A stretch of 64,000 nucleotides of DNA from Chrysopilus asiliformis (taxonomy: Eukaryota > Arthropoda > Insecta > Diptera > Rhagionidae): contig OZ035960.1 in NCBI GenBank assembly GCA_964034945.1, forward strand, positions 73,591,585 through 73,655,584, written 5' to 3'. The notes beneath the pieces are model-generated. The model did not search any database. It saw only the letters and a program-made list of their open reading frames with translations, and was not told the DNA's origin. Position 1 is the first letter of the stretch. Each line of letters starts with the position of its first letter. Below, piece by piece: positions 50,866 through 61,984 of the stretch. Made by a program: the position numbers and the translations under genes.

Positions 50866-51074
50866 TGCGCGGACCCCTTGACGTTGTTCAGGGACCCCCA
50901 AATCAATTTTAATTTTCCACGGACCCCCTGAATGATCCCGGGGACCCCTGGGGGTCCGTAGGGACCACTTTGGGAACCACTGCTCTAGATTATAGTAGTT
51001 TGTTTTTTTTCACTCTTTTTGAAGATTGTAGTAATTATTTAAAGATAAACAATTTTTTTCAAGTAATGTCCCTC

Positions 51075-51470
51075 AAATGCCGAAGCGGGATCGAAATCGG
51101 TTCAGTGGATCAGAAGGGGTGTAAATTGAGGGAAACGGGGAACTCTTTTACAGTAAAACATTCCTTTCATTATTTACAACCGAATGGCGGAAGCGGGATC
51201 GAAATTGATTAAGTGGATCAGAAGATACAAGGAGAGGGGGTTTAAATTGAGGGGGTAGGGGGAACTCTTGTACACCAAAATATTCCTTTCATTATTTACA
51301 ACCGAATGCCGAAAGCGGGATCGGAATCGGTTCAGTGGATAAGCAGATACAAGGAGAGGGGGTTTGAATTGAGGAGGGAAGGGGGAATATTTAAACGCAA
51401 GAACCTTGCGGCACCCATATCCAGCCGAATGCCAAAAACGGGACCGAAATCGGTTGAGTGGTTCAAAAGT
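51075..51470. repeat. Minisatellite, ~115-bp units, 3-4 copies
   Basis: Units share CCGAATGCCGAAAGCGGGAT, CGAAATCGGTTCAGTGGATC, GATACAAGGAGAGGGGGTTT and ATTCCTTTCATTATTTACAA. This resembles the internal arrays of Helitron-like elements, but no Helitron ends were found. Confidence 0.75.
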
Positions 51471-51649
51471 TATGAGGGAAGGACACACAAACTCAATGCG
51501 CACAACCTTTAAGCCAAACGCATATACCATCTCCGTTCCGTCGGGGGTAATGTTGCCAATACACACAGTGCATTCAAAATTGAAGCTCTTGTCAAATCAA
51601 AGTGAACTCCGTAGGGTCGACCTGGTTTACTCTGATTCTCGGACAAGCT

Positions 51650-52640
51650 AACTAGGATGGCATCGCGCGATGAAGATGGATTTGAGGATGCAGTTCATAT
51701 TGATTCAAATTATTTAAAATGTGCAAAAGAGATAAAAACAGCAATCTGGCTATTCAATGCGATGGTTCCTGTGGTAGATGGGTACACATAAAGTGCATCA
51801 AAATTTCTAAGACCTTGTATGAAGAGCTAAAAAAATGCAACAGCACTTTGGTATTGCAAACAGGATAAGCGAAAGCTAGATGAATTCGGGAAAAACCCTG
51901 ATTCTACCAAGGTTTTGGAGGACACAGTCATGAAAACAACCGATAAATTGCAGCTATTGAATTCTAAGATTAATAACCTATGAGAACAACTTTACCTAAA
52001 ATTTTTACCTTCGCTGATATTGTCAAGGCTTCACATCTGAAGGGAAAAATAATGTTACGAATGGCGGACTTGTTGTTATTAAACCAAATAATACTCAAAC
52101 AGTGGATGAGACACTTAAAACTTGAAAGACCACTGTCAAACCCAGCAAAAACAACATTGGAATTATAAACGTGATTTAAAAAAGCAACGGAATGATTATT
52201 ATTAAGGGAACAGACGAAAATGGCGCGAAATTCTTAGAAGGTATAGCGAAAGCCAAATTGAAAAGTGATTTTAAAATAAGGCAAACCAAAGCTCGAAATC
52301 CCAAATTAGTTCTTAAGTTCCTAAGTGATGAATACGATGAAGACACTTTGCTGAGAGAAATGCGACGTCAAAATTGCTTTATAACTGATGAAGATAAAAT
52401 TAATCTTGTGCATAAAAAGCGCTGCAAAAAGGATAATGATCCTAGAGTGTACTGCAAATCCATTTGAGAAGCTAGTCAATAGATATGTTTGTATAAGCTA
52501 AAATTCTTATAAACTAGTCAATAGATGCTATAAATGCCAGGGCTACAATCACAAGGCAGTAGATTGCAATAAAGAAAAAAGGATATATCGCAGATGCAGT
52601 CTACAACTCAAAGAAAAGGAATGTAACAACAGCTGTTTTT
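51650..52640 (+). pseudogene. Non-LTR ORF1 relic (PHD-like finger and zinc knuckle)
   Basis: In separate frames it reads IQCDGSCGRWVHIKC (PHD-like), then IIIKGTDENGAKFLEGIAKA and RNPKLVLKFLSDEYDEDTLL (gag-like RRM region, 52192-52467), then CYKCQGYNHKAVDC (C-x2-C-x4-H-x4-C knuckle, about 52522-52565). Frameshifts and stops separate these blocks. No ORF2 follows. A start-like TCGGGGG...CATTC region lies upstream at 51.54-51.6 kb. Confidence 0.65.
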
Positions 52641-53303
52641 TTTAATGATCCGATCAGAGATCCGGATTAACTCTCATACAAATTCGTAACCCAAGTCTTA
52701 TCGGGATCATGATCTGATTTCTGAGTTAATGGGAAATTAAAAATTTCCCTTGGTGCGTGTCTCAGCTGGCGTCTTGCGGTTTCATAGGTGTATGGATATT
52801 TGAGTAGGGGAGACTGGGATATTCTGGACCACGGGGAATTGCGGACCAGCGTCATTTTTTTCCCCTAGTAGTGGTTGGTAGCTGCAAATAACTGTAATCA
52901 GTTTGCCTCATGTTAAGCTAATTTTCCTAACAGTACTCGACTTGTGTATACGCACTATCACCTCGCTTCGATAGCAAATAGAAAAGTGATACTTCGAAAT
53001 TTTTTTTTTCACTTTGTGTTTCGCTTAAATTTAACCACATTTTTCGAGAATCAACTCAAGTAAATATATTGATAATATTCGCGGAGCCTTAAGCATTCGA
53101 CACTGACAAGAAATTTTGCATGAAGTTTGCATTGTGTTACTAATAGCTGCCATATTGTAAAAAAGAGCATTCGGGGAATTGTGGACCACTTTTGTCGGGG
53201 AATTATGGACCACTCAATTCTTGACATTTGACAAGCAAACATCAGGTATTTGATGCATATAAGTGTTTTTTCATGCAAAAACACAGCATTAGATTTTCGG
53301 CAA

Positions 53304-53700
53304 TCATACTAATATATAAAAATGAGTTGGTGTATGTCTGCCTGTCTGGTTGTCTGTCTGTTCCTCTTTCACGCGAAAACGGCTGAACCGATTGACTTGA
53401 AATTTGGCATGAGTGTCTGTGGTAGTTCTGGTTCCAACATAGGCATACGGAAAAGTAGCGCGAGGGGTGGGGGGAGTAAGGGGAGGGGGTAAAGTGATTT
53501 CGAAACTTAGTTTTCCCTCTATGTTACTCTTTCGCGGGGAAACTACTGAACCGATTGGCCTGAAATTTGGCATAGATGTTCGTCGTGGGTCCAGCCCCAA
53601 CATAGACCCATCAAAAAGTTTTTAAGTTCTTTCCGGTTTTCTTCGTATTCTAAAATTTAGACAAAAAGCTTAACCCGGCAACGACGGGTATACAAGCTAG
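53304..53700 (+). mobile_element. Helitron family C, 397-bp copy
   Basis: A|TCATACTAATATATAAAAATG at 53304 to GGGTATACAAGCTAG|T at 53700. The body has GTCTGYCTGTCTGG, two degenerate units of GGCTGAACCGATTGRCTTGA and CATAGRCMYA, and the AAAAGCTTAACCCGGCAACG end with a short GC-rich hairpin. Different from family B in both ends and body. Confidence 0.78.
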
Positions 53701-53702
53701 TT

Positions 53703-54042
53703 TCTAAATCGGCCGTTTTGACATCGCCAGAGGATGTAAATGACCTTCGTGAGAAGGCTGATATGAAGCGAAAGAGATTGGAGAGAAAAGGTGATAAACC
53801 ATAATCGAAAAAGCAAAAAGATCGTGTCAAATCGAAGACATCACAGAAGAAACAACCATCTTCAACCTATTGTGAGGTGGAAGAATACATCGATTTCTGC
53901 ATAATTTGTAAGAAAAATATGCCAAAAAAAAATGAACCGCCGAAATACCATCCATTGCAACGTGTGCGATCGAGCTGTTCACTTGGGATGCTCCGGAATG
54001 ACTGCAAGTTACTGGACTTGCGAACATTGCGTTTCGGACTGA
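53703..54042 (+). pseudogene. C-terminal piece of a transposase with PHD-type finger
   Basis: Reads SPEDVNDLREKADMKRKRLE, a stop near 53,803, then VKSKTSQKKQPSSTYCEVEE and CIICKKN. After a one-base frameshift near 53,936 it reads HCNVCDRAVHLGCSGMTASYWTCEHCVSD-stop (54040-54042). Together the C-x2-C / C-x2-C / H-x2-C / C-x2-C pattern is a PHD finger at the end of a basic tail, as in many insect pogo-type transposases. The DDE core is absent. One stop and one frameshift make it non-functional. Confidence 0.65.
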
Positions 54043-54719
54043 TTTTCATTGCAATTTTTCACTTCATTTCACTTTGTCTGTTATATAATAAATATATGAA
54101 TCAAAAAAAAAGTTTGTCTATCACATTTCTCCATTTTTAATCGATTTACAAAGTGGTCCACAATACCCCGAGATTTTTCAAAATCGCAAAAACGCCATTT
54201 TTGCGCCAACTGATAAAACTTGTATAATTTAATACAATTTGACCGAACTGCTGTGACCCAAAGAGAGGTTATTTATCGCACTACAAATTCAAGCTTTGAA
54301 ATTTTCAAAAAAAGTTATTTTTTTGCGAGTTTTTAGCCAAAATGAAAATGCGGTCCAGAACACCCCAGTCTCCCCTACTATTTCCATCGCATGAAGGCTA
54401 TTATTACCCTAAAACGGGAAAAAACCTGGTGGCGAGGAAAATAACATGTGGATTCCAGGAGCACTGTGGTACATAGTCTGCAATAATTGAGGCACTTCAT
54501 ACAATAAATGTCGTCGCCCACCAAAATCTATCCTCCCCCTTGCCGGTAAGCTCCTCTCCTGCTATGTCCTGAACCGTTGCAGCAATTTTAACACGGTTTT
54601 CACAGAGATTTAGAATTATGTATAGCTTATCGTTTATTGGCTTTCGGCAAAATTTAAAAATTCATATGTGCACGAATTTTATTTTAGTTTTTATTAATTT
54701 TTTAACAACAAAAAGGTAC

Positions 54720-55043
54720 TTTTTATACCCGTATGGTGAAACCAAAGGGTATCTGAAATTTGCCTTACCGTTTGTAACGCCAAGATCCCGTCATCTCGCA
54801 CAAAAATTAATTACACCAGTGTGTTTAGAATGATAAAAAAAATTGAATTTTGCATGTCCGTCCGTCTGTGGCGCGGACTACAGGCGCACGGATTGAGCTA
54901 GAGACTTGAAATTTTACGCAGATTCGTTTTTCAAAATTCCAATTTGAAGTTAAACTTTTCAATAAGATTTTTTAAAATTTATTCCAATCGGATTTTAATG
55001 CAAATTTAATATACCCTTTGGTTTCACCCTACGGGTATAAAAA
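54720..55043. repeat. CGGGTATA repeat, copy G (inverted ends, internal deletion)
   Basis: TTTTTATACCCGTATGGTGA at the left and TTTCACCCTACGGGTATAAA at the right, about 320 bp in all. The middle has a deletion joining GATTCGTTTTTC to AAAATTCCAATTTGAAG. Confidence 0.78.
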
Positions 55044-55127
55044 GAACCCGTGAAACAAGAAAATTTTTTTTTCCAATCGTCAAAAATCGTGTTCCGTGTT
55101 AAAACATAATTAGGAGTATCTTAATAA

Positions 55128-55148
55128 GGTTAGGTTAGGTTAGGTTAG
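55128..55148 (-). repeat. TTAGG-like 3-prime tail of the non-LTR element, copy 1
   Basis: The plus strand reads GGTTAGGTTAGGTTAGGTTAG immediately outside the minus-strand retroelement UTR, i.e. about four CCTAA units after its 3-prime end. The same tail follows the copy at 58377-58397, and a shorter one follows the 49.85-kb element. Confidence 0.75.
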
Positions 55149-56445
55149 AGTGGCTGCCAAAAAGGCACACTTAGGCCAGAAATGGCCCATTGTGATACCA
55201 CGCGAATCTTGACGATCCATTTCTCTATACCTAGAACCATTTGGAGCTTCTGATGAAGCGGAGTAGATTTGCAACGCTTGTGGCGCTTAGGTCTTCTAGA
55301 TCGTTTAGGAAGAAACTACACAAATGAGTTCTTCTGCGTTGAGCTAGTGCTGGGCAATGACAGAGAAGATGAGTTGTCGACTCCTCTTCGTCCACATCCC
55401 CACAGCTTCTACAAAAGTCATTTGAGGGATCTCCGAGCCTGTCGGCATGTCTGCCTATTAGGCAGTGCCCTGTTATTATTCCCATTACCGTGCTGATCGC
55501 ATTTCTTTGTAGTGAGAGGAGTCTACTGGAGCGTTTTTTGTCTAGCTTAGGCCAGATACGTTTGGTGACGGTACACGTTCTCTCCCGTGTCCATCTCTGG
55601 TTTGCATTGTTTAGCGTTTCAGAACTTGTTATGAGTTTGCACGTTGCCAGAGGTATGCCTATACTCTCTTTTGCAGGTAGAGTTGGCGCAATCGTGCCTC
55701 TCCTAGCAAGTTCGTCCGCTTTCTCGTTCCCATCTATGTCACTATGTCCTGGCACCCAAACGATGTTGATATTGAAGTATTCAGACATCTCATTGAGAGA
55801 TGCCTTACACTCCCGTGCCACCTTTGATGTGAGTGCGATAGATTCTAGGGATTTTATTGCCGCTTGGCTGTCAGTAAAAATGCTAATATCTCTAGATGAT
55901 ACAACATTATTTTTGAGCCACTCGGTGACGTCTTTGATTGCCATCATTTCGGCCTGAAATACGCTACATTGACTGATCTTTAAATGACCAGAGTAGATCC
56001 CCCTGCCCACTCTCCCATCCAATTTGGATCCATCTGTGTAAAAGTGTACTGTGTTACAGTTTTGTATAGTACCATCCTCCCATTGTTGCCTGGAAGGGAT
56101 GATAGTGGTGAAGTTCCTTTCAAAGAACGGTTTGGATATAGTATAATCTATATTTCTCGGGACTTCCTGAAAATTCTTAAGAATACTGGAATGCCCTTTT
56201 TCAGTAATATACCATGTTAATGAGGCTTTTAGTCTTATGGCTGCGCGTGCCGCCATCTGCTTGCCGTATAGGTCTAGGGGAACCAAATGTAGAAGGGTTT
56301 CCAGTGCCTTCGTGGGAGTCGTTCTCAATGCTCCGCTTATGCATACTGACGCCATTCTGTCCACCAGACGATTACCCCATACATAAGTATGGGTCTGATA
56401 ACGGACGTGTAGAGCCAGTGAACCATGTATGGTTTCATTCCCCAA
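55129..56445 (-). pseudogene. RNase H-type non-LTR element, 3-prime part, copy 1
   Basis: The frame 56445-55231 encodes the RT thumb (MASVCISGALRTTPTKALET), RNase H (VHFYTDGSKLDGRVGRGIYS, FQAEMMAIKDVTEWL, ISIFTDSQAAIKSLE, VWVPGHSDIDGNEKADELAR) and the C-terminal cluster CRSCGDVDEEESTTHLLCHC, ending RFIRSSKWF. All RNase H acidic residues are present. A 46-bp deletion near 56,359 shifts the frame relative to copy 2, so the first ~29 residues are spurious. Endonuclease and the RT palm are missing. Confidence 0.85.
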
Positions 56446-56498
56446 TCTTAATAAAGAAAGATGGCTTTTCAGTTTTCAGGTTAGGATTTTTCTTTTAT

Positions 56499-56863
56499 GT
56501 GGCAATTGCGTTAGAAAGCTCCATTCTACACTTAACATATTTACTTATAGCTTCGATAAAAAACCTGAAGAACTCTTTTGTAATTTTTACGATCTAGATT
56601 ATGAGTTTAAATTCTATTGTTTCGGAAAAAAAAACAAAAGGTAAAGTTTTCAAAAGCAAATCATAATTTCGATGAATAACTTAAAAACATATACTGATTT
56701 CTCAAAGGTAATGATTTTTACTTTACTTAAATGTTATGCCAATTTGTAATCAATATCCCAGTACTTTTTCAGTATCCCAGTGCTTTCACTGCCACTGACC
56801 CGCTGATGCCCGTTTTCCAATGGTTGTTATCGTGGTTTAGCTGCCGCTTTATTATTTTCTGCT
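56499..56863. other. Spacer between duplication copies, no gene seen
   Basis: AT-rich, with no shared repeat recognised before the CGGGTATA fragment at 56864. Confidence 0.3.
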
Positions 56864-57100
56864 CCGAATATCTCAAAAATGGTGCATCTTATCAAAAAGT
56901 GCAAGAACAAAAGTTATTTAGGATATGATTCTACATAAAACTCCCATACATCAAAATCTGATTGGAATAAATTTTAAAAAATCTTTTTGAAAAGTTTGAC
57001 TTCAAAATGGAATTTTGATACAACTGTTCTCCGTTCACTTAAATCACCATACTGGTTTTCAATAATTGCCAGTTTGGCAATTACAGCTTTTGTTATGTTT
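56864..57100 (-). repeat. CGGGTATA repeat, copy I (partial)
   Basis: Only the AACATAACAAAAGC half remains: GAATATCTCAAAAATGGTGC through GCCAGTTTGGC to AGCTTTTGTTATGTTT. Confidence 0.75.
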
Positions 57101-57494
57101 AACTTATTCTTTACACTCGAGTTATTATGTGATTTCAAGAACACTTCCAGTGCACTCAGCGATGTTAAATTACCCTAAAATCACAAAAAAAAAATCCCGA
57201 CTGCCTTTCTTTACCGATCAAATTCAACTCTTTTAAACAATTGCTTTCGTTACTTCAAAAATTCAATTAAAATTACTTATTCACCTAATTACCGTAAAAA
57301 GATATTTTCGCGATTCAGCATAATTGAATGCATATATTTTCTGATTCAGCAATATTAATTCTTAAGAAATTAAATTTTCAATTAGCAATATTGCGACATT
57401 TGCACAATTGCAAATACGTCATTGTGGCATGAATTTTAGTTCAAATTGGGTTTGCTAATATTGACAAACTCAATAATCTTTGATGATTTCCGTG

Positions 57495-57862
57495 TCACCA
57501 CACCCCCAAGGAAAGATTTCGCCCACCAAAATCTATCCTCCTTCCTTGCCTGTAAGCCCCTCTCCTGCTATCTTCTGAACCGTTGGAGAAATTTTAACGC
57601 AGTTTGTATCATTGGGTAAATTGTTCCCCAAGGAAAGTTTTCGTCCACTCAAATAATACCCTCTTCCTTGTCAGTGAACCCCTCTCCTGCTCTCTCCTGA
57701 TCAGTTGGAGCAACTTTAACGCGGTTTGCACCATTAGGTAAATTATCCCCCAAGAAAAGTTTTCGCCCACCAAAATCTATCCTCCCCCTTGCCGGCAAGC
57801 TCCTCTCCTGCTATGTCCTGAACCGTTGCAGCAATTTTAACACGGTTTTCACAGAGATTTAG
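57495..57862. repeat. Minisatellite, three ~122-bp units
   Basis: Units share TTTCGCCCACCAAAATCTAT, CCTCTCCTGCTATCTTCTGA, CCGTTGGAGAAATTTTAACG and ATTRGGTAAATTRTYCCCCA. The third unit is where duplication copy 2 begins (57763); copy 1 at 54514 has a single unit. The segment 57101-57494 is AT-rich without features. Confidence 0.8.
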
Positions 57863-59793
57863 AATTATGTATAGCTTATCGTTTATTGGCTTTCGGCAAA
57901 ATTTAAAAATTCATATGTGCACGAATTTTATTTTAGTTTTTATTAATTTTTTAACAACAAAAAGGTACTTTTTATACCCGTATGGTGAAACCAAAGGGTA
58001 TCTGAAATTTGCCTTACCGTTTGTAACGCCAAGATCCCGTCATCTCGCACAAAAATTAATTACACCAGTGTGTTTAGAATGATAAAAAAAATTGAATTTT
58101 GCATGTCCGTCCGTCTGTGGCGCGGACTGCAGGCGCACGGATTGAGCTAGAGACTTGAAATTTTACGCAGATTCGTTTTTCAAAATTCCAATTTGAAGTT
58201 AAACTTTTCAATAAGATTTTTTAAAATTTATTCCAATCGGATTTTAATGCAAATTTAATATACCCTTTGGTTTCACCCTACGGGTATAAAAAGAACCCGT
58301 GAAACAAGAAAATTTTTTTTTCCAATCGTCAAAAATCGTGTTCCGTGTTAAAACATAATTAGGAGTATCTTAATAAGGTTAGGTTAGGTTAGGTTAGAGT
58401 GGCTGCCAAAAAGGCACACTTAGGCCAGAAATGGCCCATTGTGATACCACGCGAATCTTGACGATCCATTTCTCTATACCTAGAACCATTTGGAGCTTCT
58501 GATGAAGCGGAGTAGATTTGCAACGCTTGTGGCGCTTAGGTCTTCTAGATCGTTTAGGAAGAAACTACACAAATGAGTTCTTCTGCGTTGAGCTAGTGCT
58601 GGGCAATGACAGAGAAGATGAGTTGTCGACTCCTCTTCGTCCACATCCCCACAGCTTCTACAAAAGTCATTTGAGGGATCTCCGAGCCTGTCGGCATGTC
58701 TGCCTATTAGGCAGTGCCCTGTTATTATTCCCATTACCGTGCTGATCGCATTTCTTTGTAGTGAGAGGAGTCTACTGGAGCGTTTTTTGTCTAGCTTAGG
58801 CCAGATACGTTTGGTGACGGTACACGTTCTCTCCCGTGTCCATCTCTGGTTTGCATTGTTTAGCGTTTCAGAACTTGTTATGAGTTTGCACGTTGCCAGA
58901 GGTATGCCTATACTCTCTTTTGCAGGTAGAGTTGGCGCAATCGTGCCTCTCCTAGCAAGTTCGTCCGCTTTCTCGTTCCCATCTATGTCACTATGTCCTG
59001 GCACCCAAACGATGTTGATATTGAAGTATTCAGACATCTCATTGAGAGATGCCTTACACTCCCGTGCCACCTTTGATGTGAGTGCGATAGATTCTAGGGA
59101 TTTTATTGCCGCTTGGCTGTCAGTAAAAATGCTAATATCTCTAGATGATACAACATTATTTTTGAGCCACTCGGTGACGTCTTTGATTGCCATCATTTCG
59201 GCCTGAAATACGCTACATTGACTGATCTTTAAATGACCAGAGTAGATCCCCCTGCCCACTCTCCCATCCAATTTGGATCCATCTGTGTAAAAGTGTACTG
59301 TGTTACAGTTTTGTATAGTACCATCCTCCCATTGTTGCCTGGAAGGGATGATAGTGGTGAAGTTCCTTTCAAAGAACGGTTTGGATATAGTATAATCTAT
59401 ATTTCTCGGGACTTCCTGAAAATTCTTAAGAATACTGGAATGCCCTTTTTCAGTACTATACCATGTTAATGAGGCTTTTAGTCTTATGGCTGCGCGTGCC
59501 GCCATCTGCTTGCCGTATAGGTCTAGGGGAACCAAATGTAGAAGGGTTTCCAGTGCCTTCGTGGGAGTCGTTCTCAATGCTCCGCTTATGCATACTGACG
59601 CCATTCTTTGTATTTTCCCTAGCAAACCTCGGTGTACGGCTTTATCTAAAGCTGTCCACCAGACGATTACCCCATACATAAGTATGGGTCTGATAACGGA
59701 CGTGTAGAGCCAGTGAACCATGTATGGTTTCATTCCCCAATCTTAATAAAGAAAGATGGCTTTTCAGTTTTCAGGTTAGGATTTTTCTTTTAT
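57763..59793. repeat. 2-kb direct duplication, copy 2
   Basis: Counterpart of 54514-56498. It keeps the 46 bp missing in copy 1, so it is nearer the ancestral form. A CGGGTATA repeat lies at 57969-58292 and a TTAGG-like run at 58377-58397. Confidence 0.92.
58378..59745 (-). pseudogene. RNase H-type non-LTR element, 3-prime part, copy 2
   Basis: The frame 59733-58480 (417 codons) is open and starts within the RT thumb (MKPYMVHWLYTSVIRPILMY, GVIVWWTALDKAVHRGLLGK), then RNase H and the C-x2-C...H...C end, as in copy 1. A TAA lies just upstream at about 59,745, so the element is truncated inside RT. RNase H catalytic residues are all present. I, R1 and LOA-type elements have this order; the clade cannot be settled without the RT palm. 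Confidence 0.86.
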
Positions 59794-59794
59794 T

Positions 59795-60560
59795 AAATAT
59801 GCATCGAAAATATGCCTTTCGATGCCTCCGTAGGGGGTCGAAAGTTGCGTTTTCGGCCCTAGGGGCGAAAGTGCGATTAGCAGGCCGAAACTGTGTTTTC
59901 GCGACGTTTATGAATGAAACTGAACGAGTGAAGTTAGCTATACGAGCGCAGTGTGAATTACAATAGTTGCGCATTGTCGATTTCCATTTTTTGTTATGTT
60001 GATTTTTAATTTCAGTGGGGAGAAAAACTGAAACAGCTGATCAGCACTTTTGCATTTCACATTGTATTTTGCGGGTGATTTAGTTGAGCATTACCGATTT
60101 CCATTTTTTGTTATGTTGATTTTTTATTTCAAAGGAAAGAAATTTAAAAAATTAAAATCTGTTTTGACCAACATTTCTTAGTAATAAAACGAATTTATAG
60201 AATATAGTTGTTTTGTTTCTTTTAAAAATTCACTTCTGCTGAAATGAATTTTCTGCTGAACCCCCTGATCGGGGCTCCGCCCCTGGACCCCGCATGTGGG
60301 GCTTCGCCCCCCACACTCCCTTTTCCATTACTCTCCAATACCAAAATCGCGCTTAAATGGCATCTCAAGGCATATTTTCAATGAATTTGTTATGAAAAAT
60401 TGTATACGCAACTCGGAGCGGAGTCACCGATTTCACTCGTGTGATATCTGCCCTCGCTTCGCTCGTGCAGCTAACTTCACACTCTTGAAATCGTTGACTT
60501 TCGCCCCTTGTTGCGTAATATACTATTCCATAATCCCTTTTAGGGAAAAACGAGACTAAC
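59795..60560. mobile_element. Element with long imperfect inverted ends and GC-rich hairpins
   Basis: GTGAAGTTAGCTATACGAGCG at about 59931 is matched by the complement of CGCTCGTGCAGCTAACTTCAC near 60,465. AGGGGCGAAAGT (59,862) is matched by the complement of ACTTTCGCCCCTTG (60,499). In the middle, 60262-60318 contains GGGGCTCCGCCCC and GGGGCTTCGCCCC, perfect GC stems in otherwise AT-rich DNA. No ORF is convincing. The exact ends are not clear. Confidence 0.5.
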
Positions 60561-61984
60561 TAGGATATTGAAACTGTACGTTAAGACAATGCTCGCGAAT
60601 TTAAAAACAACTCCGAGCCTTTATAAATTTAGTAATTCGACATCAAACCCAGGCCCGTAGAAAATTTTGGTCCTTCACCCAAAAAAGTCAAAATTCAATA
60701 TTATATAAAAATTTTCGCCTGCAGAATTCAGTCGAGGTGTCTTTTGCCTATATTATTTCTATTTAAAAAAATCTCCCAAAATTGTAAACAAAAATACTAT
60801 TAAACTTAAAATTTTTTACAAATCTAGAAAAATACTTCTGTAAAATATAAATACATATGTGGAAATAAAATATCTATAGTAAATGTAGGAATTTTTTATA
60901 TCATGAACCATAATATAATTCTTCTAGGGTTCAAAAAATATCGATGTTTTTCGATATCTCTAATTCGTTCCCCGAAAAATGTCGAAATTAAATGAACTGC
61001 GTTAAAATAGTATATTTGTTGTTATCATATAAATACAATCATGATCAAATTTGGTTCTGAGAGTTCTAGAACCACAAATTTCGATTGTATGGAGGATAGA
61101 TGAATAAGTGTTACATGTAGCATTTCTTCGATAAAACGCACTATTTTTGAGAAAATTGCAAAAAACTTTTTCGGTTCTATATTGAAGGGGAGAAGGTCTA
61201 TCGAAATTATCGCAGTGTACAAGTTTATCGCAGTGTAAAAATCAAATATGAGGAAAAATTTCAACTGATCCTTCAAATGATTACACTGCACAACAGCAAT
61301 TTTGCTACCAAAGATTTTACAACTTTTTTAGGATAATTTTACGTCGCTGATACCGAATCTGCAAGTGGTTTGAACAGATTGGCTCTAGTTTTTGAGAAAA
61401 TTATTTTCAAAAAATAGATATTTTAATAATTTTAGGGTAATTTAACATCGCTGAATCCGAATCTGGAAAAAATTTGGCTGAATTCGTTCCAGTTTTGGAG
61501 TTTTGGCAAAACGAAGAATTATTGCTCTCAAGAAAGCACATATAATAAAAAAAAATTAAATCTCAAAAACTAGAGCCAAACTACTTCCAGATTCGGATTC
61601 AGCATTGTCAAATTATCTTAAAAATATTGTAAAACCTTAGGTGACACAAAAAAAGTCGTTTTTTGTCGGGTAGTGTTATAGGTATACTAATAAAGTAAAA
61701 CCAAAGATTATATAACTAAAGATAAGAAACAACAGAACTTTTCATAGAACTTTTAAAATATATGGGAAATACTGTAAAGTTATGAATCTCAATCAAGTAA
61801 CGCATGGAATTCAAATATTTTTATTTATTTTTTGGCAGTTAACTGTCAAAATATATAAATAATTTTTATGCAACGCATACTAAAGATTATATTTCTGCTG
61901 TCAGATTTTTTGGGACCGCAACATTTGTTCTAACATTCTTGTCTTTATTTACATAATCTTTGGTAAAACTTAAACTAAGGCTAA
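60561..61984. other. AT-rich intron segment with a ~120-bp-spaced inverted pair
   Basis: GCTGAATCCGAATCTGGAA (61,451) is inverted at about 61,590 (TTCCAGATTCGGATTCAGC), with partial extensions. An ATCGATGTTTTTCGATAT scrap lies near 60,940. No gene is seen. Confidence 0.4.

Larger units (their letters stand above)
48782..50982. mobile_element. hAT element with CAGTGGTTCCCAAA ends and CTCTAGAT TSD
   Basis: CAGTGGTTCCCAAACT at 48782 is inverted at the right end (TTTGGGAACCACTG, ending 50982). The 8-bp duplication CTCTAGAT lies at 48774-48781 and 50983-50990. Subterminal GGACCCC/GGGGTCC repeats line both ends. This is the classic hAT terminus. It has no transposase, and it carries other elements inside. 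Confidence 0.88.
52807..54375 (+). mobile_element. pogo/Tc1-like element with GGGGAGACTGGG ends
   Basis: GGGGAGACTGGGATATTCTG at 52807 is inverted at the right end (CCCCAGTCTCCCC to 54375), flanked by TA (52805-52806, 54376-54377). Motifs related to the tips (GGGGAATTGTGGACCAC) recur inside. Only the C-terminal part of a transposase remains (53703-54042), and a Helitron is inserted upstream of it. Confidence 0.72.
54514..56498. repeat. 2-kb direct duplication, copy 1
   Basis: Nearly identical to 57763-59793, offset 3249 bp. Within it I saw two clear substitutions (54889 A against G at the matching site; 56215 against 59454) and one 46-bp deletion near 56,359. It includes a CGGGTATA repeat with inverted ends and a retroelement 3-prime end with its TTAGG-like tail. 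Both ends stop abruptly. Confidence 0.92.

Noticed and set aside
55128..55148. Internal telomere remnant or chromosome end
   Set aside because: Only about four TTAGG units, always exactly at retroelement 3-prime ends, inside a gene intron.
55490..55957. 155-aa plus-strand frame (and the same at 58739-59206)
   Set aside because: It lies antisense to the RNase H domain of the retroelement, which has clear catalytic motifs; this is a shadow frame.
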